This document shows positions 5,553-12,690 of a stretch of 15,146 bases of DNA, one piece after another. Every line of letters begins with the position of its first letter. Within the stretch, counting starts at the first letter, position 1. Under the pieces are notes generated by a model. That model saw only the letters and a list, made by a program, of their open reading frames with translations, made no database searches and was not told where the DNA came from. Location: contig DGYI01000060.1 in assembly GCA_002396645.1 (NCBI GenBank), positions 221 to 15,366 on the forward strand. Reading direction: 5' to 3'. This stretch comes from Firmicutes bacterium UBA5010. GTDB lineage: Bacteria > Bacillota > Clostridia > Tissierellales > Sedimentibacteraceae. The position numbers and the translations under genes are program-made.

Positions 5553-6197
5553 TCATTTTTCCCTTATAGGATGTCTTATAACAGTCTTTAACTTTTCAGG
5601 ACTAGTTTTTCTGGGATCTCCGAGATAAATTTCATGATGATGCCTTGCATCTGAAATATCATTCATATAGCCCTCTTTTATTATGAATTCCTCCATAATC
5701 TTAATAGTAGCAGCCTCATCATCATATGGCCCAATATGCATAATTTGAGCACATAATCCTTCCTTAAAAACTTCTAAGCGTGCAGCAGAAAGGTCAAGCT
5801 GAGGTTTCTTTTTTAAAAGAGCTTGCTTTGCCGTTTCAAACACTTCTGAATTAACAAACTCAGGCTGTCTGATCATAGATGTCCAACGAAATTTATCTTT
5901 ATCAGTGATATTTGTACCGTCAAAATATCCTTCATCTCCCCACCAAAGTCCTTCTAAAGGCGGAACAACATATTCAAAGTATCCTTTGGGCTGTGTTCCG
6001 CTCATTTTACTCATTTTTATCGAATAAGACAACCCATATAAAATCTCCATTGCGTTTTTATATTCTTCCGCTGTGTTAGGATTCCCTTTACCGTCAACCA
6101 TTATAAATATCATTTCAGGCACTTCAATAATAGATGGCTTGGTTTTTGGCATATATAAATCCTTATATTCTTTTTTATAATCAAATTTATCACTCAT
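5553..6197 (-). CDS. GyrI-like small-molecule-binding domain protein
   Basis: This is a 214-residue soluble protein of the stand-alone GyrI-like family (COG4832 type), related to the ligand-binding halves of BmrR/Rob-type regulators but without a DNA-binding domain. Recognisable segments are FDYKKEYKDLYMPK at the N-terminus, PEMIFIMVDGKGNPNT (about 27-42), the VPPLEGLWW stretch (about 78-86) and the C-terminal GPYDDEAATI...HHEIYLGDPRKTSPEKLKTVIRHPI, typical of the family. It probably binds hydrophobic or cationic small molecules; some relatives have hydrolase activity. GGGAG lies upstream of the ATG. It is last after a GNAT gene and fosX, 40 bases from fosX, in what looks like a drug-response operon. 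I see no strong terminator in the 80 bases after it. Confidence 0.85.
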   Translation of the reverse strand: MSDKFDYKKEYKDLYMPKTKPSIIEVPEMIFIMVDGKGNPNTAEEYKNAMEILYGLSYSIKMSKMSGTQPKGYFEYVVPPLEGLWWGDEGYFDGTNITDKDKFRWTSMIRQPEFVNSEVFETAKQALLKKKPQLDLSAARLEVFKEGLCAQIMHIGPYDDEAATIKIMEEFIIKEGYMNDISDARHHHEIYLGDPRKTSPEKLKTVIRHPIREK

Positions 6198-6237
6198 ATA
6201 GCAATTCTCCCATAAAATAGTTTATCTTATACTCTTG

Positions 6238-6651
6238 TTAAACCTCATCCATTTCTCTATAAAAATTAAGCCTTTCTTCTAAAGTCCCTGTATGAAGTTC
6301 AAATAAATTATTGTCATAATCATAAAAATATATTGAATCTCCTTCTCCCGATACTCTTTGTCTGGGAGATTTCAGCTCTAAATTAAGAGCTTTGATTTTA
6401 TTTAAGTAAGCATCTATATCAGAGGCTGAAATCTTAAATGCTAAATGATGATATGTCCTGTTAATTATATTATCATCCTCCATTATTGCAATCCATTGAC
6501 CTGCAATAATAAAAAAACGCTCTCTAAATATAGAGTGTTTCTTATCTGCGCTATAGTATACTTCCTCTGCATTAAAAAGCTTTTTAAATAATTTTGCAGT
6601 ATTATCTAAATTTTTTACTATAAAAGTAATATGGCTTATACATTCAATCAT
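6238..6651 (-). CDS. fosX: FosX-type fosfomycin epoxide hydrolase
   Basis: FosX is a manganese-dependent cytosolic enzyme of the vicinal oxygen chelate superfamily that opens the epoxide of fosfomycin with water. The 137-residue product matches the FosX layout from end to end: ISHITFIVKNL at the start, ERFFIIAGQWIAIME, TYHHLAFKI, GEGDSIYFYDYDNNLFELHTGTLEERL at the end. The metal ligands are present (H7, H69, E118), and so is glutamate 44, the general base that distinguishes FosX from the thiol transferases FosA and FosB. The gene is intact and closely spaced between a GNAT gene (28 bases) and a GyrI-like gene (40 bases) on the same strand. It is likely a native chromosomal gene, as in Listeria; no mobile element is near. 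Confidence 0.9.
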   Translation of the reverse strand: MIECISHITFIVKNLDNTAKLFKKLFNAEEVYYSADKKHSIFRERFFIIAGQWIAIMEDDNIINRTYHHLAFKISASDIDAYLNKIKALNLELKSPRQRVSGEGDSIYFYDYDNNLFELHTGTLEERLNFYREMDEV

Positions 6652-6679
6652 ATATACATTCCTTTATCATTAATTATAG

Positions 6680-7174
6680 TTATTTTGTAACGGCATATAA
6701 AACCGAATCATTATATCTTCCGTGATGATACCTATAGCTTTTTAATATTCCTTCCTTTTTAAATCCCGCCTTTTCTAAAACCCTCTGAGCTGACAAATTA
6801 TTAATATCGGTATCCGCTTGAATTCTTCGTATATCATAATTATCAAATAAATATTTCACTATACTTAATGTTATTTGAGTTCCTAAATTTCTGGCCCTTT
6901 GATTTTCACAAATTACAAGACCAATACTCACAAGTCCAGGTCTTACAAAGCTTATATAAACTAATCCGATAATCTGCTTATCCGCCTCTGCGACCAGCAT
7001 TTGAAATCTATCGGAAATCAAGCCATCTGTTTCAAAGCTTTTAACCAAAAACTGCTTAGATTCAAACTGGAATTCCTGATATTCACCTCTGAAATCAGGA
7101 TTATTCAAGCTATGTATAAATTCAATATCATCATGCTCAACTGTTCTTATTACAAAATCTTTAGTTTTTATCAT
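6680..7174 (-). CDS. GNAT-family N-acetyltransferase (RimJ/RimL-like)
   Basis: This 164-residue acetyltransferase should transfer an acetyl group from acetyl-CoA to an amine. The fold order is clear: a RimJ/RimL-type start (FVIRTVEHDDIEFIHSLNN), strand 4 (LVSIGLVICENQ, about 81-92), the CoA pyrophosphate loop QRARNLGT (92-99), then YDIRRIQADTDINNLSAQRVLEKAGFKKEGILKSYRYHHGRYNDSVLYAV, the classical C-terminal signature. The substrate is unknown; a protein N-terminus, an amino acid or an antibiotic are all possible. AGAGG lies a few bases before the ATG. It is first in the group with fosX and the GyrI-like gene, and a promoter at 7216-7244 lies just upstream. Confidence 0.85.
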   Translation of the reverse strand: MIKTKDFVIRTVEHDDIEFIHSLNNPDFRGEYQEFQFESKQFLVKSFETDGLISDRFQMLVAEADKQIIGLVYISFVRPGLVSIGLVICENQRARNLGTQITLSIVKYLFDNYDIRRIQADTDINNLSAQRVLEKAGFKKEGILKSYRYHHGRYNDSVLYAVTK

Positions 7175-7215
7175 AATTACCTCTTTAAAATTATTTATTC
7201 CTTTCTATTAATTTA

Positions 7216-7244
7216 ATGGTAATACTTTTCCACACATTAGTCAA
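7216..7244 (-). promoter_or_regulatory. Promoter of the GNAT-fosX-GyrI operon
   Basis: On the minus strand TTGACT (7244-7239) is followed after 17 bases by TACCAT (7221-7216). The -35 is strong and the -10 weak. It lies about 40 bases before the GNAT start codon. Confidence 0.45.
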
Positions 7245-7275
7245 CTTTCAATTTTATATGCAAATAACTAATCAT

Positions 7276-7304
7276 TTGAATAATATAATTATTTGTGCTA
7301 TTAT
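7276..7304 (+). promoter_or_regulatory. Candidate ung promoter
   Basis: TTGAAT (7276-7281), 17 bases and TATTAT (7299-7304) form a plausible sigma-A promoter with a leader of roughly 60 bases. The region is very AT-rich and other pairings are possible. Confidence 0.35.
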
Positions 7305-7372
7305 TATAAATATTAAGACATGATTTTAATATATTTTATAGTGTTTTATGTGCTATATAAATGGAGGTAAGC

Positions 7373-8056
7373 ATGATAAAATTTGAAAATGATTGGCAAG
7401 ATTTGATATCTGATGAATTTGAAAAAGAATATTATTTAAAACTAAGAGCCTTTCTTATTAAAGAATATAAAAGCAAATATATATATCCTGATATGTATGA
7501 TATATTCAATGCACTTCATTATACATCATATAAGGATACTAAGGTTTTAATACTTGGACAAGATCCTTATCACCAGCCTAATCAAGCTCATGGCTTAAGT
7601 TTTTCAGTTAAAATAGGAGTTCCGACACCTCCCTCACTGCAAAATATATTCTTAGAATTAAAAAATGATTTAGGCTGTTACATACCTAATAACGGATATT
7701 TAAAGAAGTGGGCAGATCAAGGTGTAATGCTTCTTAATACAGTTCTGAGTGTTGAAAGGGGAAAAGCTAACTCACATAAAGAAAAAGGCTGGGAAATATT
7801 TACCGACAGAATAATTTCATTACTAAATGACAGAGAAGATCCCATTGTATTTATATTGTGGGGCAATAATGCAAAATCAAAGACAAGCTTAATCACAAAT
7901 AAAAAGCATTGCATAATTCAATCCGCTCACCCAAGCCCTTACTCGGCTTCAATGGGATTTTTGGGAAGCAAACCATTTTCAAAGACAAATATATTTCTTA
8001 AATCAATAGGAAAATCACCTATAGATTGGCAGATAGAAAATCACATTCAAGCTTAG
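7373..8056 (+). CDS. ung: Uracil-DNA glycosylase
   Basis: Family 1 uracil-DNA glycosylase removes uracil from DNA by cleaving the N-glycosidic bond, starting base excision repair of deaminated cytosines. The 227-residue product carries the water-activating motif GQDPYH at residues 62-67 with catalytic aspartate 64, the PPSLQNIF segment (86-93), LLNTVLSV (120-127), ILWGNNAK (161-168) and the HPSPYSA minor-groove intercalation loop with histidine 186. Length and motif spacing match bacterial Ung. The start is the ATG at 7373, 5 bases after GGAGG; an in-frame ATG at 7361 overlaps that ribosome site. It is transcribed opposite to the GNAT-fosX operon. The stop codon lies inside the loop of its own terminator. 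Confidence 0.97.
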   Translation: MIKFENDWQDLISDEFEKEYYLKLRAFLIKEYKSKYIYPDMYDIFNALHYTSYKDTKVLILGQDPYHQPNQAHGLSFSVKIGVPTPPSLQNIFLELKNDLGCYIPNNGYLKKWADQGVMLLNTVLSVERGKANSHKEKGWEIFTDRIISLLNDREDPIVFILWGNNAKSKTSLITNKKHCIIQSAHPSPYSASMGFLGSKPFSKTNIFLKSIGKSPIDWQIENHIQA

Positions 8057-8071
8057 CTTTGAATGTGATTT
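8038..8071 (+). terminator. ung terminator overlapping the end of the gene
   Basis: AAATCACATTCAA (8038-8050) and TTGAATGTGATTT (8059-8071) pair perfectly over 13 bases, followed by T residues (TTTATTT). The upstream arm encodes the last residues of Ung and the stop codon is in the loop. Confidence 0.75.
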
Positions 8072-8163
8072 TTATTTGCAATAATAGTGAAATCACCTGG
8101 CAAACTTTGATTTGTCCATGTCGGATGCTCGTCAAAACATTTTAATATAAATCCATTATTGTA

Positions 8164-8233
8164 GTCTCAGTAAGCCGAATTTTCTAAACATCCATAGACT
8201 TAAGCTATCTTGAAGCTTTAGATATTATATCAT
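8164..8233. repeat. Modular hairpin repeat, unit 3
   Basis: The head GTCTCAGTAAG (8164-8174) differs from unit 1 at one of 11 positions, and the tail GATATTATATCAT (8221-8233) is identical to that of unit 1. The core between them is different but again holds a stem, CTTAAGCT/AGCTTTAG with one mismatch around a 7-base loop. It lies about 5.2 kb from units 1 and 2, in the gap between ung and the next gene. Apart from this unit and the ung terminator, I see nothing else in 8072-8317. Confidence 0.6.
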
Positions 8234-8317
8234 AATAAATAAACTAAGGAACATTATTTACTAAATTTCGTCTTAATTAACAGTGAGGCTTGAAAGAAAC
8301 AAAACATGGAGGTATTT

Positions 8318-9067
8318 ATGAAAAAGACTAACTTATTTTTACTCGCTATCGCATTACTTATTGTACTATCTGCATGCACATCAGATAAAGCTGACGATAA
8401 CCCTGCAGATTTACAGTCAAAAGCCAAATTTATAGGAAAGGTTATAAAAATCTATGATAAATCTATCCTTATTTCAGATGCCGGAAATGAAATAAATTCA
8501 GGTGATTTATACATATTGCCAACAGAATTTGAATTTGATTATGACAAAGAAAAAATTCAGCCCGGAGCTATAATTGAAATCGGATATGACGGAGCTATTA
8601 TGGAAAGCTATCCTGCTCAATTCAGCGGTATAAAATACATTAAATTCATTGAGCAAAAAGATGATATGGTTGGATTTTACGAAAAAGTATTTGATAAACT
8701 TTGGGAAACCGATAAAGGATTAAATTCAGATATTGAAATCTTAGCATTTGACTTGTCAAAAACAACAAATTTAAGCGACTCTGAGAAAAGTGCATTAATT
8801 TATGTATTGGGAAATAAATACAGCATACAAACAGTATCAGGCACTTTTGAACAGTTAAGCAAAGACGGATATATTGACAAGGAAAATCTCGTATTTAAAG
8901 ACGGAATATTGTTTAGCTTTGAGGTCACAAAAGAATCACAAAACAGCTTTATGTTCAACGCTCAAAAATGGCGCAGCGGAGATGGAGCATACTTCTTTCA
9001 AGATTGCAAGGCAACCAAAACTAAAGATGGTTGGAACTATGAAATAGGCTCTGAAGCCATTTCATAA
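8318..9067 (+). CDS. Lipoprotein with DUF3221-like OB domain
   Basis: The 249-residue product has a lipoprotein signal (MKKTNLFLLAIALLIVLSAC, lipidated cysteine at residue 20). The first mature domain (about residues 34-112) runs AKFIGKVIKIYDKSILISDAG...LYILPT...PGAIIEIGYDGAIMESYPAQFSGIKYIKF, the strand pattern of DUF3221/YobA-type OB-fold domains. The C-terminal part (about 118-249) contains LWETDKGLNSDIEILAFDLSKT and ends with SFMFNAQKWRSGDGAYFFQDCKATKTKDGWNYEIG; I recognise it only as a conserved surface-lipoprotein domain of unknown role. It should be anchored outside the cell. The ATG at 8318 lies 5 bases after GGAGG; an ATG at 8306 overlaps the ribosome site. It stands alone, with a shared terminator downstream. 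Confidence 0.8.
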   Translation: MKKTNLFLLAIALLIVLSACTSDKADDNPADLQSKAKFIGKVIKIYDKSILISDAGNEINSGDLYILPTEFEFDYDKEKIQPGAIIEIGYDGAIMESYPAQFSGIKYIKFIEQKDDMVGFYEKVFDKLWETDKGLNSDIEILAFDLSKTTNLSDSEKSALIYVLGNKYSIQTVSGTFEQLSKDGYIDKENLVFKDGILFSFEVTKESQNSFMFNAQKWRSGDGAYFFQDCKATKTKDGWNYEIGSEAIS

Positions 9068-9084
9068 AAATACTAATAAAAAAC

Positions 9085-9120
9085 AAGACGATATTTTCAT
9101 ATTTTGAAAAATATCGTCTT
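9085..9120. terminator. Bidirectional terminator between convergent genes
   Basis: AAGACGATATTTT (9085-9097) pairs perfectly with 9108-9120 around a 10-base loop. On the minus strand it is followed by a T-rich tail after one G, serving the Nudix gene. On the plus strand the tail is TTAATATTT, a weaker stop for the lipoprotein gene. Confidence 0.7.
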
Positions 9121-9139
9121 TAATATTTATGATTGTATT

Positions 9140-9556
9140 TTAGTTATTTTTATATAGCTTAGGTGTCATCTTTAAGATTTCAATCATATGACCTATATTT
9201 CCCTCACCTGCAAAGGCATTCATATCAAAGAAATTTTCTTCAAATCCCAGCCAGTGCAAGGGATTCTTTTCAGGCATTAAGCTCACATCTTTATTCAAAA
9301 TTCCCGCATAAACCTCCATATGAATATCATGCATGTGCCATACAAAGTCCATAAAGGGCTCAAGTTCAGTATCCAGCTTAGTAATGCCCGTTTCTTCCTC
9401 AAGCTCACGATATGCAGCATCTATAGAGCTTTCATTTTCTTCAATTTTTCCACCTACAAAATTATATAAGCCCTTGTAGGGATTGTTAATCCTTTTACAA
9501 AATAAAAGCTTTGTTTTATCTTTATTTAAAATAATTATACAATTAAATCTTTTCAT
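9140..9556 (-). CDS. Nudix hydrolase (MutT-like)
   Basis: Nudix enzymes hydrolyse nucleoside diphosphate-linked compounds with magnesium; MutT-like members remove oxidised or non-canonical nucleotides. The 138-residue product starts MKRFNCIIILNKDKTKLLFCKR and has a perfect Nudix box at residues 36-58 (G-x5-E-x7-REL-x-EE-x-GI). WHMHDIHMEVYAGIL and the closing HWLGFEENFF are typical of single-domain family members. The substrate cannot be read from sequence. It is last in a five-gene minus-strand operon, 15 bases after the alpha-toroid-like gene, and ends at the terminator 9085-9120. If the operon is SOS-controlled, a role in nucleotide clean-up would fit. Confidence 0.88.
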   Translation of the reverse strand: MKRFNCIIILNKDKTKLLFCKRINNPYKGLYNFVGGKIEENESSIDAAYRELEEETGITKLDTELEPFMDFVWHMHDIHMEVYAGILNKDVSLMPEKNPLHWLGFEENFFDMNAFAGEGNIGHMIEILKMTPKLYKNN

Positions 9557-9571
9557 TCATTCTCCCTGTTA

Positions 9572-10414
9572 TTAAACAATTTTGTTCAATAATTTATTTA
9601 TCCTATAAGTACAGTCATTAACACGATTTTCTTTACTTCTCCAGCTGTCGGAAAGAGGAAAAGAGATGTTATCCTTAGAACTAGCCCCCATGTCCCATTT
9701 ACCGTCTTGATTCCTGTGCTTATTCAGCCAATCAACAACATAATCAAGCTTATACAGATTATTTTTATACTCAGCTAAAAGCTCTGTCACTCTTAAAAAC
9801 CTGCTTGCATTTTTAGACTCAAATACTTCCGGCAATTCACAGGCAGCTTTATCAATGCTCATATAATAAATACCATTTTCATAATTAATAATATAATCAA
9901 AAACTAGTTTTTCCGTTTTGACATCCAAACAATCAGCAATAAGAGATACATGATAAAAGTTAACAAAATCCATGAGCCTGTCACCCCATACTTTTTGAGA
10001 AAATGCCTGATTACATGCTAAAACATACTCTTGATTGGAATAGAAATCGTTTGAAAATGCAGAAGTAATTATGCTTGCCCAAATATCTGCAATTTTATTT
10101 GCAATACTTATATCCTTAGTAAATCTTCTTATCCAGGTCGAAAGAATTAAATCGGTAAAAATATCCCAGTTATGAGTTTTCTCACGCCTGTCAGGTATTT
10201 CAATTTTTCTTTCTAAACATTTAACCATATATTCGACTGATTTTTGTATACAATCGTCTTCTATTGTATAGCCTAAAATTTCTAATCTTCTCAATGCCTG
10301 TTCTGTAGTTACCGGATTTTTATTCGGTTCTGAAAGAGTATGAAAGTACCCCCAAGCTCCCTCCTTATTTTGCAAGCTAATAATTTCTTTAGCCCACTTA
10401 GAATCTTTGTGCAT
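9572..10414 (-). CDS. Alpha-toroid-like protein with terpene-cyclase-type repeats
   Basis: I cannot assign a function. The 280-residue, mainly helical, soluble protein has two segments resembling the QW repeats of prenyltransferase/squalene-cyclase alpha-alpha toroids: LQNKEGAWG at 14-22 and RNQDGKWDMG at 234-243, at opposite ends. A helical middle, rich in aromatic residues (WDIFTDLILSTWIRR, ADIWASIITSAF, MDFVNFYHVSLIADCL), would complete the barrel. No DxDD proton-donor motif of class II cyclases is visible, so it is more likely a binding or scaffold protein than a cyclase. AGAGGAG lies before the ATG. It follows the metallo-hydrolase gene after 43 bases and precedes the Nudix gene by 15, so it belongs to the same operon. 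Confidence 0.6.
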   Translation of the reverse strand: MHKDSKWAKEIISLQNKEGAWGYFHTLSEPNKNPVTTEQALRRLEILGYTIEDDCIQKSVEYMVKCLERKIEIPDRREKTHNWDIFTDLILSTWIRRFTKDISIANKIADIWASIITSAFSNDFYSNQEYVLACNQAFSQKVWGDRLMDFVNFYHVSLIADCLDVKTEKLVFDYIINYENGIYYMSIDKAACELPEVFESKNASRFLRVTELLAEYKNNLYKLDYVVDWLNKHRNQDGKWDMGASSKDNISFPLSDSWRSKENRVNDCTYRINKLLNKIV

Positions 10415-10457
10415 AACGAAATCTCCTCTTTGTTTTTATCATATTTTACAAATAAAA

Positions 10458-11309
10458 TTAAATCTCTATTATACATCCGTCATATGCAACATTATAGAAA
10501 TTTTGACTAGCAACTTCTTCCATGACTTCATGTATACTATTTCCCTCATGAGAAATATGAGTTGCAAAAATTTGACTGTTTTCATTTATGATGTTCATTT
10601 CTTTCATGCGGTTTATAATTTCTATTACCTGCTCTGCATCGAGATGTCCTCCGGCATTATATCCGGCTCCATATGTTTGATCTAAAATCATGATATCAAT
10701 AAAATGACCTTTAAGCAAGCTATATACTTCCTCACTTATTTCTAATAAATCTGTTCCATAAAGAATAGTTTTACCCTTATTTTCTATTAAATAAATTAGT
10801 GATTGCTCACTAACATCATGTAATGACTCAAATGCAGATATCTTATAATCTCCAAGTATTATTGCTTCTTTATGAGATATTATATTCAATGATACAGCTA
10901 ATTCTCTTTGACATTCTTCATTAAATATATCTACTTTAGAATCTTCATTTTGTATTTTTCTATTTAATGCTTTCATTGTATCAGGTGATGAAACTAGTGT
11001 AATAGACTTTATATTTTCAGAAGCATAATCTAAATGCCTTGTCACCAAATGTCCTGCATCAAAATGATCAGAATGAGCATGTGTTTGTAAAATATATTTT
11101 ATTTTTGATAAATTAATATCATATTCTATACAAGCAATCGCCGAATCAGGACCTAAATCTATAAGCAAATCATTATTTATTGCAACAGATGAACGCTTTC
11201 TGATATTTTTACCTTTTAATTTTCTTGACATTTTACAAACCATACAATCACAAAATGGCAAAGGCATTGCTGTTGCAGCTGCAGTTCCTAAAAAAGTTAT
11301 TTTCATCAT
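10458..11309 (-). CDS. MBL-fold metallo-hydrolase, PhnP-like
   Basis: This 283-residue protein belongs to the metallo-beta-lactamase superfamily, in the group with PhnP (a cyclic phosphodiesterase). It starts KITFLGTAAATAMPLPFC. The cysteines C20, C22 and C25 (CDCMVC) form the extra zinc site usual in PhnP relatives. The catalytic di-metal site is visible as HAHSDH (77-82), H164, D187 in YGTDLLE, and H251 in THISHEG. A phosphodiesterase role is likely, but the substrate is unknown and no phosphonate genes are nearby. It starts 7 bases after the methyltransferase stop codon, which suggests translational coupling. Two ATG codons in tandem leave the exact start uncertain by one codon. Confidence 0.85.
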   Translation of the reverse strand: MMKITFLGTAAATAMPLPFCDCMVCKMSRKLKGKNIRKRSSVAINNDLLIDLGPDSAIACIEYDINLSKIKYILQTHAHSDHFDAGHLVTRHLDYASENIKSITLVSSPDTMKALNRKIQNEDSKVDIFNEECQRELAVSLNIISHKEAIILGDYKISAFESLHDVSEQSLIYLIENKGKTILYGTDLLEISEEVYSLLKGHFIDIMILDQTYGAGYNAGGHLDAEQVIEIINRMKEMNIINENSQIFATHISHEGNSIHEVMEEVASQNFYNVAYDGCIIEI

Positions 11310-11316
11310 ATCACCA

Positions 11317-12114
11317 TCAAATAGTTTTTATAATAGCACCATATTTTGTTGAGCCTCTTGCTCCGCCACCGTAAAACTCCGTAAAACCAAGACTTTCAAG
11401 TTCTTTAGAAAACATTCTGTCCTTAGCTACCACTCTTTTTCTTGCAACCCTTAAAGCTTCATTTACTGACTCTAAAGATAAATAAGAATGTTCGGCAAAG
11501 GGTCTGAGTGAATTCATAAATTCAGATTTTTTATTCGGTACCTTAAACATAGGATCAAAATACACAATATCAAAACTATTGTCTTCGAGCGATTTTAAAT
11601 AATTATTATAATCAGCATTTATAACCTTAATTCTTTGCATTGCACTCTTTATTTCTAAACCATCTGTATTATAATTATCCAAGCCCTCAGCTGTCAAATA
11701 CGCTATATATTTATTAACCTCTGTTCCTACAATAGTACCTTCGTCCCCAAGATATGAGGATACAACTAAAGAATCTGCTGCAAAACCCAATGTGCAGTCA
11801 AGAACAGAATCTCCTTTTTGCAAATCCATAGCTCTGATAATAGGGTCTGATTCACCCTTTTGTATCGCTTTAATCTTTAAAAAAGCCATATTCGGATGCC
11901 AAAACAACTCTGTATTTATATCTGTTAAAACTAATTTGTCTCTCTTTATTACAAATAAATAATCACACTTATACTTTTCAATCAAGTCTGCAATACTGTA
12001 ATTTTTTCTTTCCACATATGATAAGCCAAGTTTTTCTTGAATTTCTTTGATTTTTATAAGCTGATTATCTCTAGGATTCTTAGTTGTAGTTACTTTAATC
12101 ACTTTATCTAACAT
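11317..12114 (-). CDS. RsmJ-like SAM-dependent methyltransferase
   Basis: This 265-residue class I methyltransferase resembles RsmJ, which methylates a guanine of 16S rRNA, more than other families. The SAM-binding motif I is VLDCTLGFAADS (104-115), followed by the acidic VGTEV that should hold the ribose. The catalytic motif is FDPMF (186-190) with a PNKKS tail, close to the DPMFP..KKS of RsmJ. An N-terminal extension of about 90 residues (LIEKYKCDYLFVIKRDKLVL, then FWHPNMAFLKI) is typical of the Gram-positive group. The ATG at 12114 has GGAG 9 bases upstream; an ATG at 12129 overlaps that site. Either start overlaps the end of the 2H phosphoesterase gene. RNA as substrate is inference from the family. 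Confidence 0.8.
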   Translation of the reverse strand: MLDKVIKVTTTKNPRDNQLIKIKEIQEKLGLSYVERKNYSIADLIEKYKCDYLFVIKRDKLVLTDINTELFWHPNMAFLKIKAIQKGESDPIIRAMDLQKGDSVLDCTLGFAADSLVVSSYLGDEGTIVGTEVNKYIAYLTAEGLDNYNTDGLEIKSAMQRIKVINADYNNYLKSLEDNSFDIVYFDPMFKVPNKKSEFMNSLRPFAEHSYLSLESVNEALRVARKRVVAKDRMFSKELESLGFTEFYGGGARGSTKYGAIIKTI

Positions 12115-12616
12115 TCTGGTTTTCTCCATTAATCAAAGAAATAGATAATATTTTTCTCATTGGTCTAAATTCATATAAGTGAATAGTTTCAACCTTTCCC
12201 TTAAAAGCACTAAAGTTTTTCGCCACTATCGGTAAAGCCTTATATATTATTTCCGGTTCATCAATTAACATCGTTGTATGCGCTGTCCAATTAAAGCTGC
12301 CTCCGAAATTATTCTTTAATTCAAGCAATTCTTTATTTGTGTCGGGTGCTATAAACAAGACCTTAGACCCGCCAAAAATCCCGATATGATTAAACGTGAT
12401 CTCAAAAGAAGATGTTTTTGAAGCTACATTTTCTACATGCTCTATCATTTGATTTTCTTCTTCTACATCATAAATACCGAGCGTTATATGATAAGCCAGT
12501 TTTTTTGTCTGAGTACCTACATATCCCGCTAAATACAGTTCTTTTTGTATATCGGAAAGTATTTTCTCGGTTTCTTTATCGTATCCAAGCATTACACATA
12601 AAAATTTATTATCCAT
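12104..12616 (-). CDS. 2'-5' RNA ligase family (2H phosphoesterase) protein
   Basis: This 170-residue protein has the two HxT motifs that define 2H phosphoesterases: HIT at 43-45 (YHITLGIY) and HTT at 113-115 (WTAHTTML), about 70 residues apart as expected. Members act on 2',3'-cyclic phosphates or 2'-5' linkages in RNA or nucleotides; the exact substrate is unknown. GGGAGG lies 5 bases before the ATG. It is the first gene of a compact operon, its 3' end overlapping the methyltransferase start. The promoter immediately upstream (12630-12658) contains a LexA-type palindrome between -35 and -10, so the gene may be induced by DNA damage. Confidence 0.85.
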   Translation of the reverse strand: MDNKFLCVMLGYDKETEKILSDIQKELYLAGYVGTQTKKLAYHITLGIYDVEEENQMIEHVENVASKTSSFEITFNHIGIFGGSKVLFIAPDTNKELLELKNNFGGSFNWTAHTTMLIDEPEIIYKALPIVAKNFSAFKGKVETIHLYEFRPMRKILSISLINGENQNVR

Positions 12617-12629
12617 ATCTTACCTCCCA

Positions 12630-12658
12630 ATACTACCAGAACAAATGTTCTTTGTCAA
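12630..12658 (-). promoter_or_regulatory. Strong promoter with LexA-type box in the spacer
   Basis: On the minus strand TTGACA (12658-12653) is followed after exactly 17 bases by TAGTAT (12635-12630). Inside the spacer is the perfect palindrome AGAACA-N2-TGTTCT (12638-12651), which contains GAAC-N4-GTTC, the core of Gram-positive LexA operators. The start codon of the 2H phosphoesterase is 14 bases beyond the -10. A repressor bound here would block polymerase directly. Confidence 0.65.
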
Positions 12659-12690
12659 TATGTTTTTTAATAATCATTTTTAAACATAAG

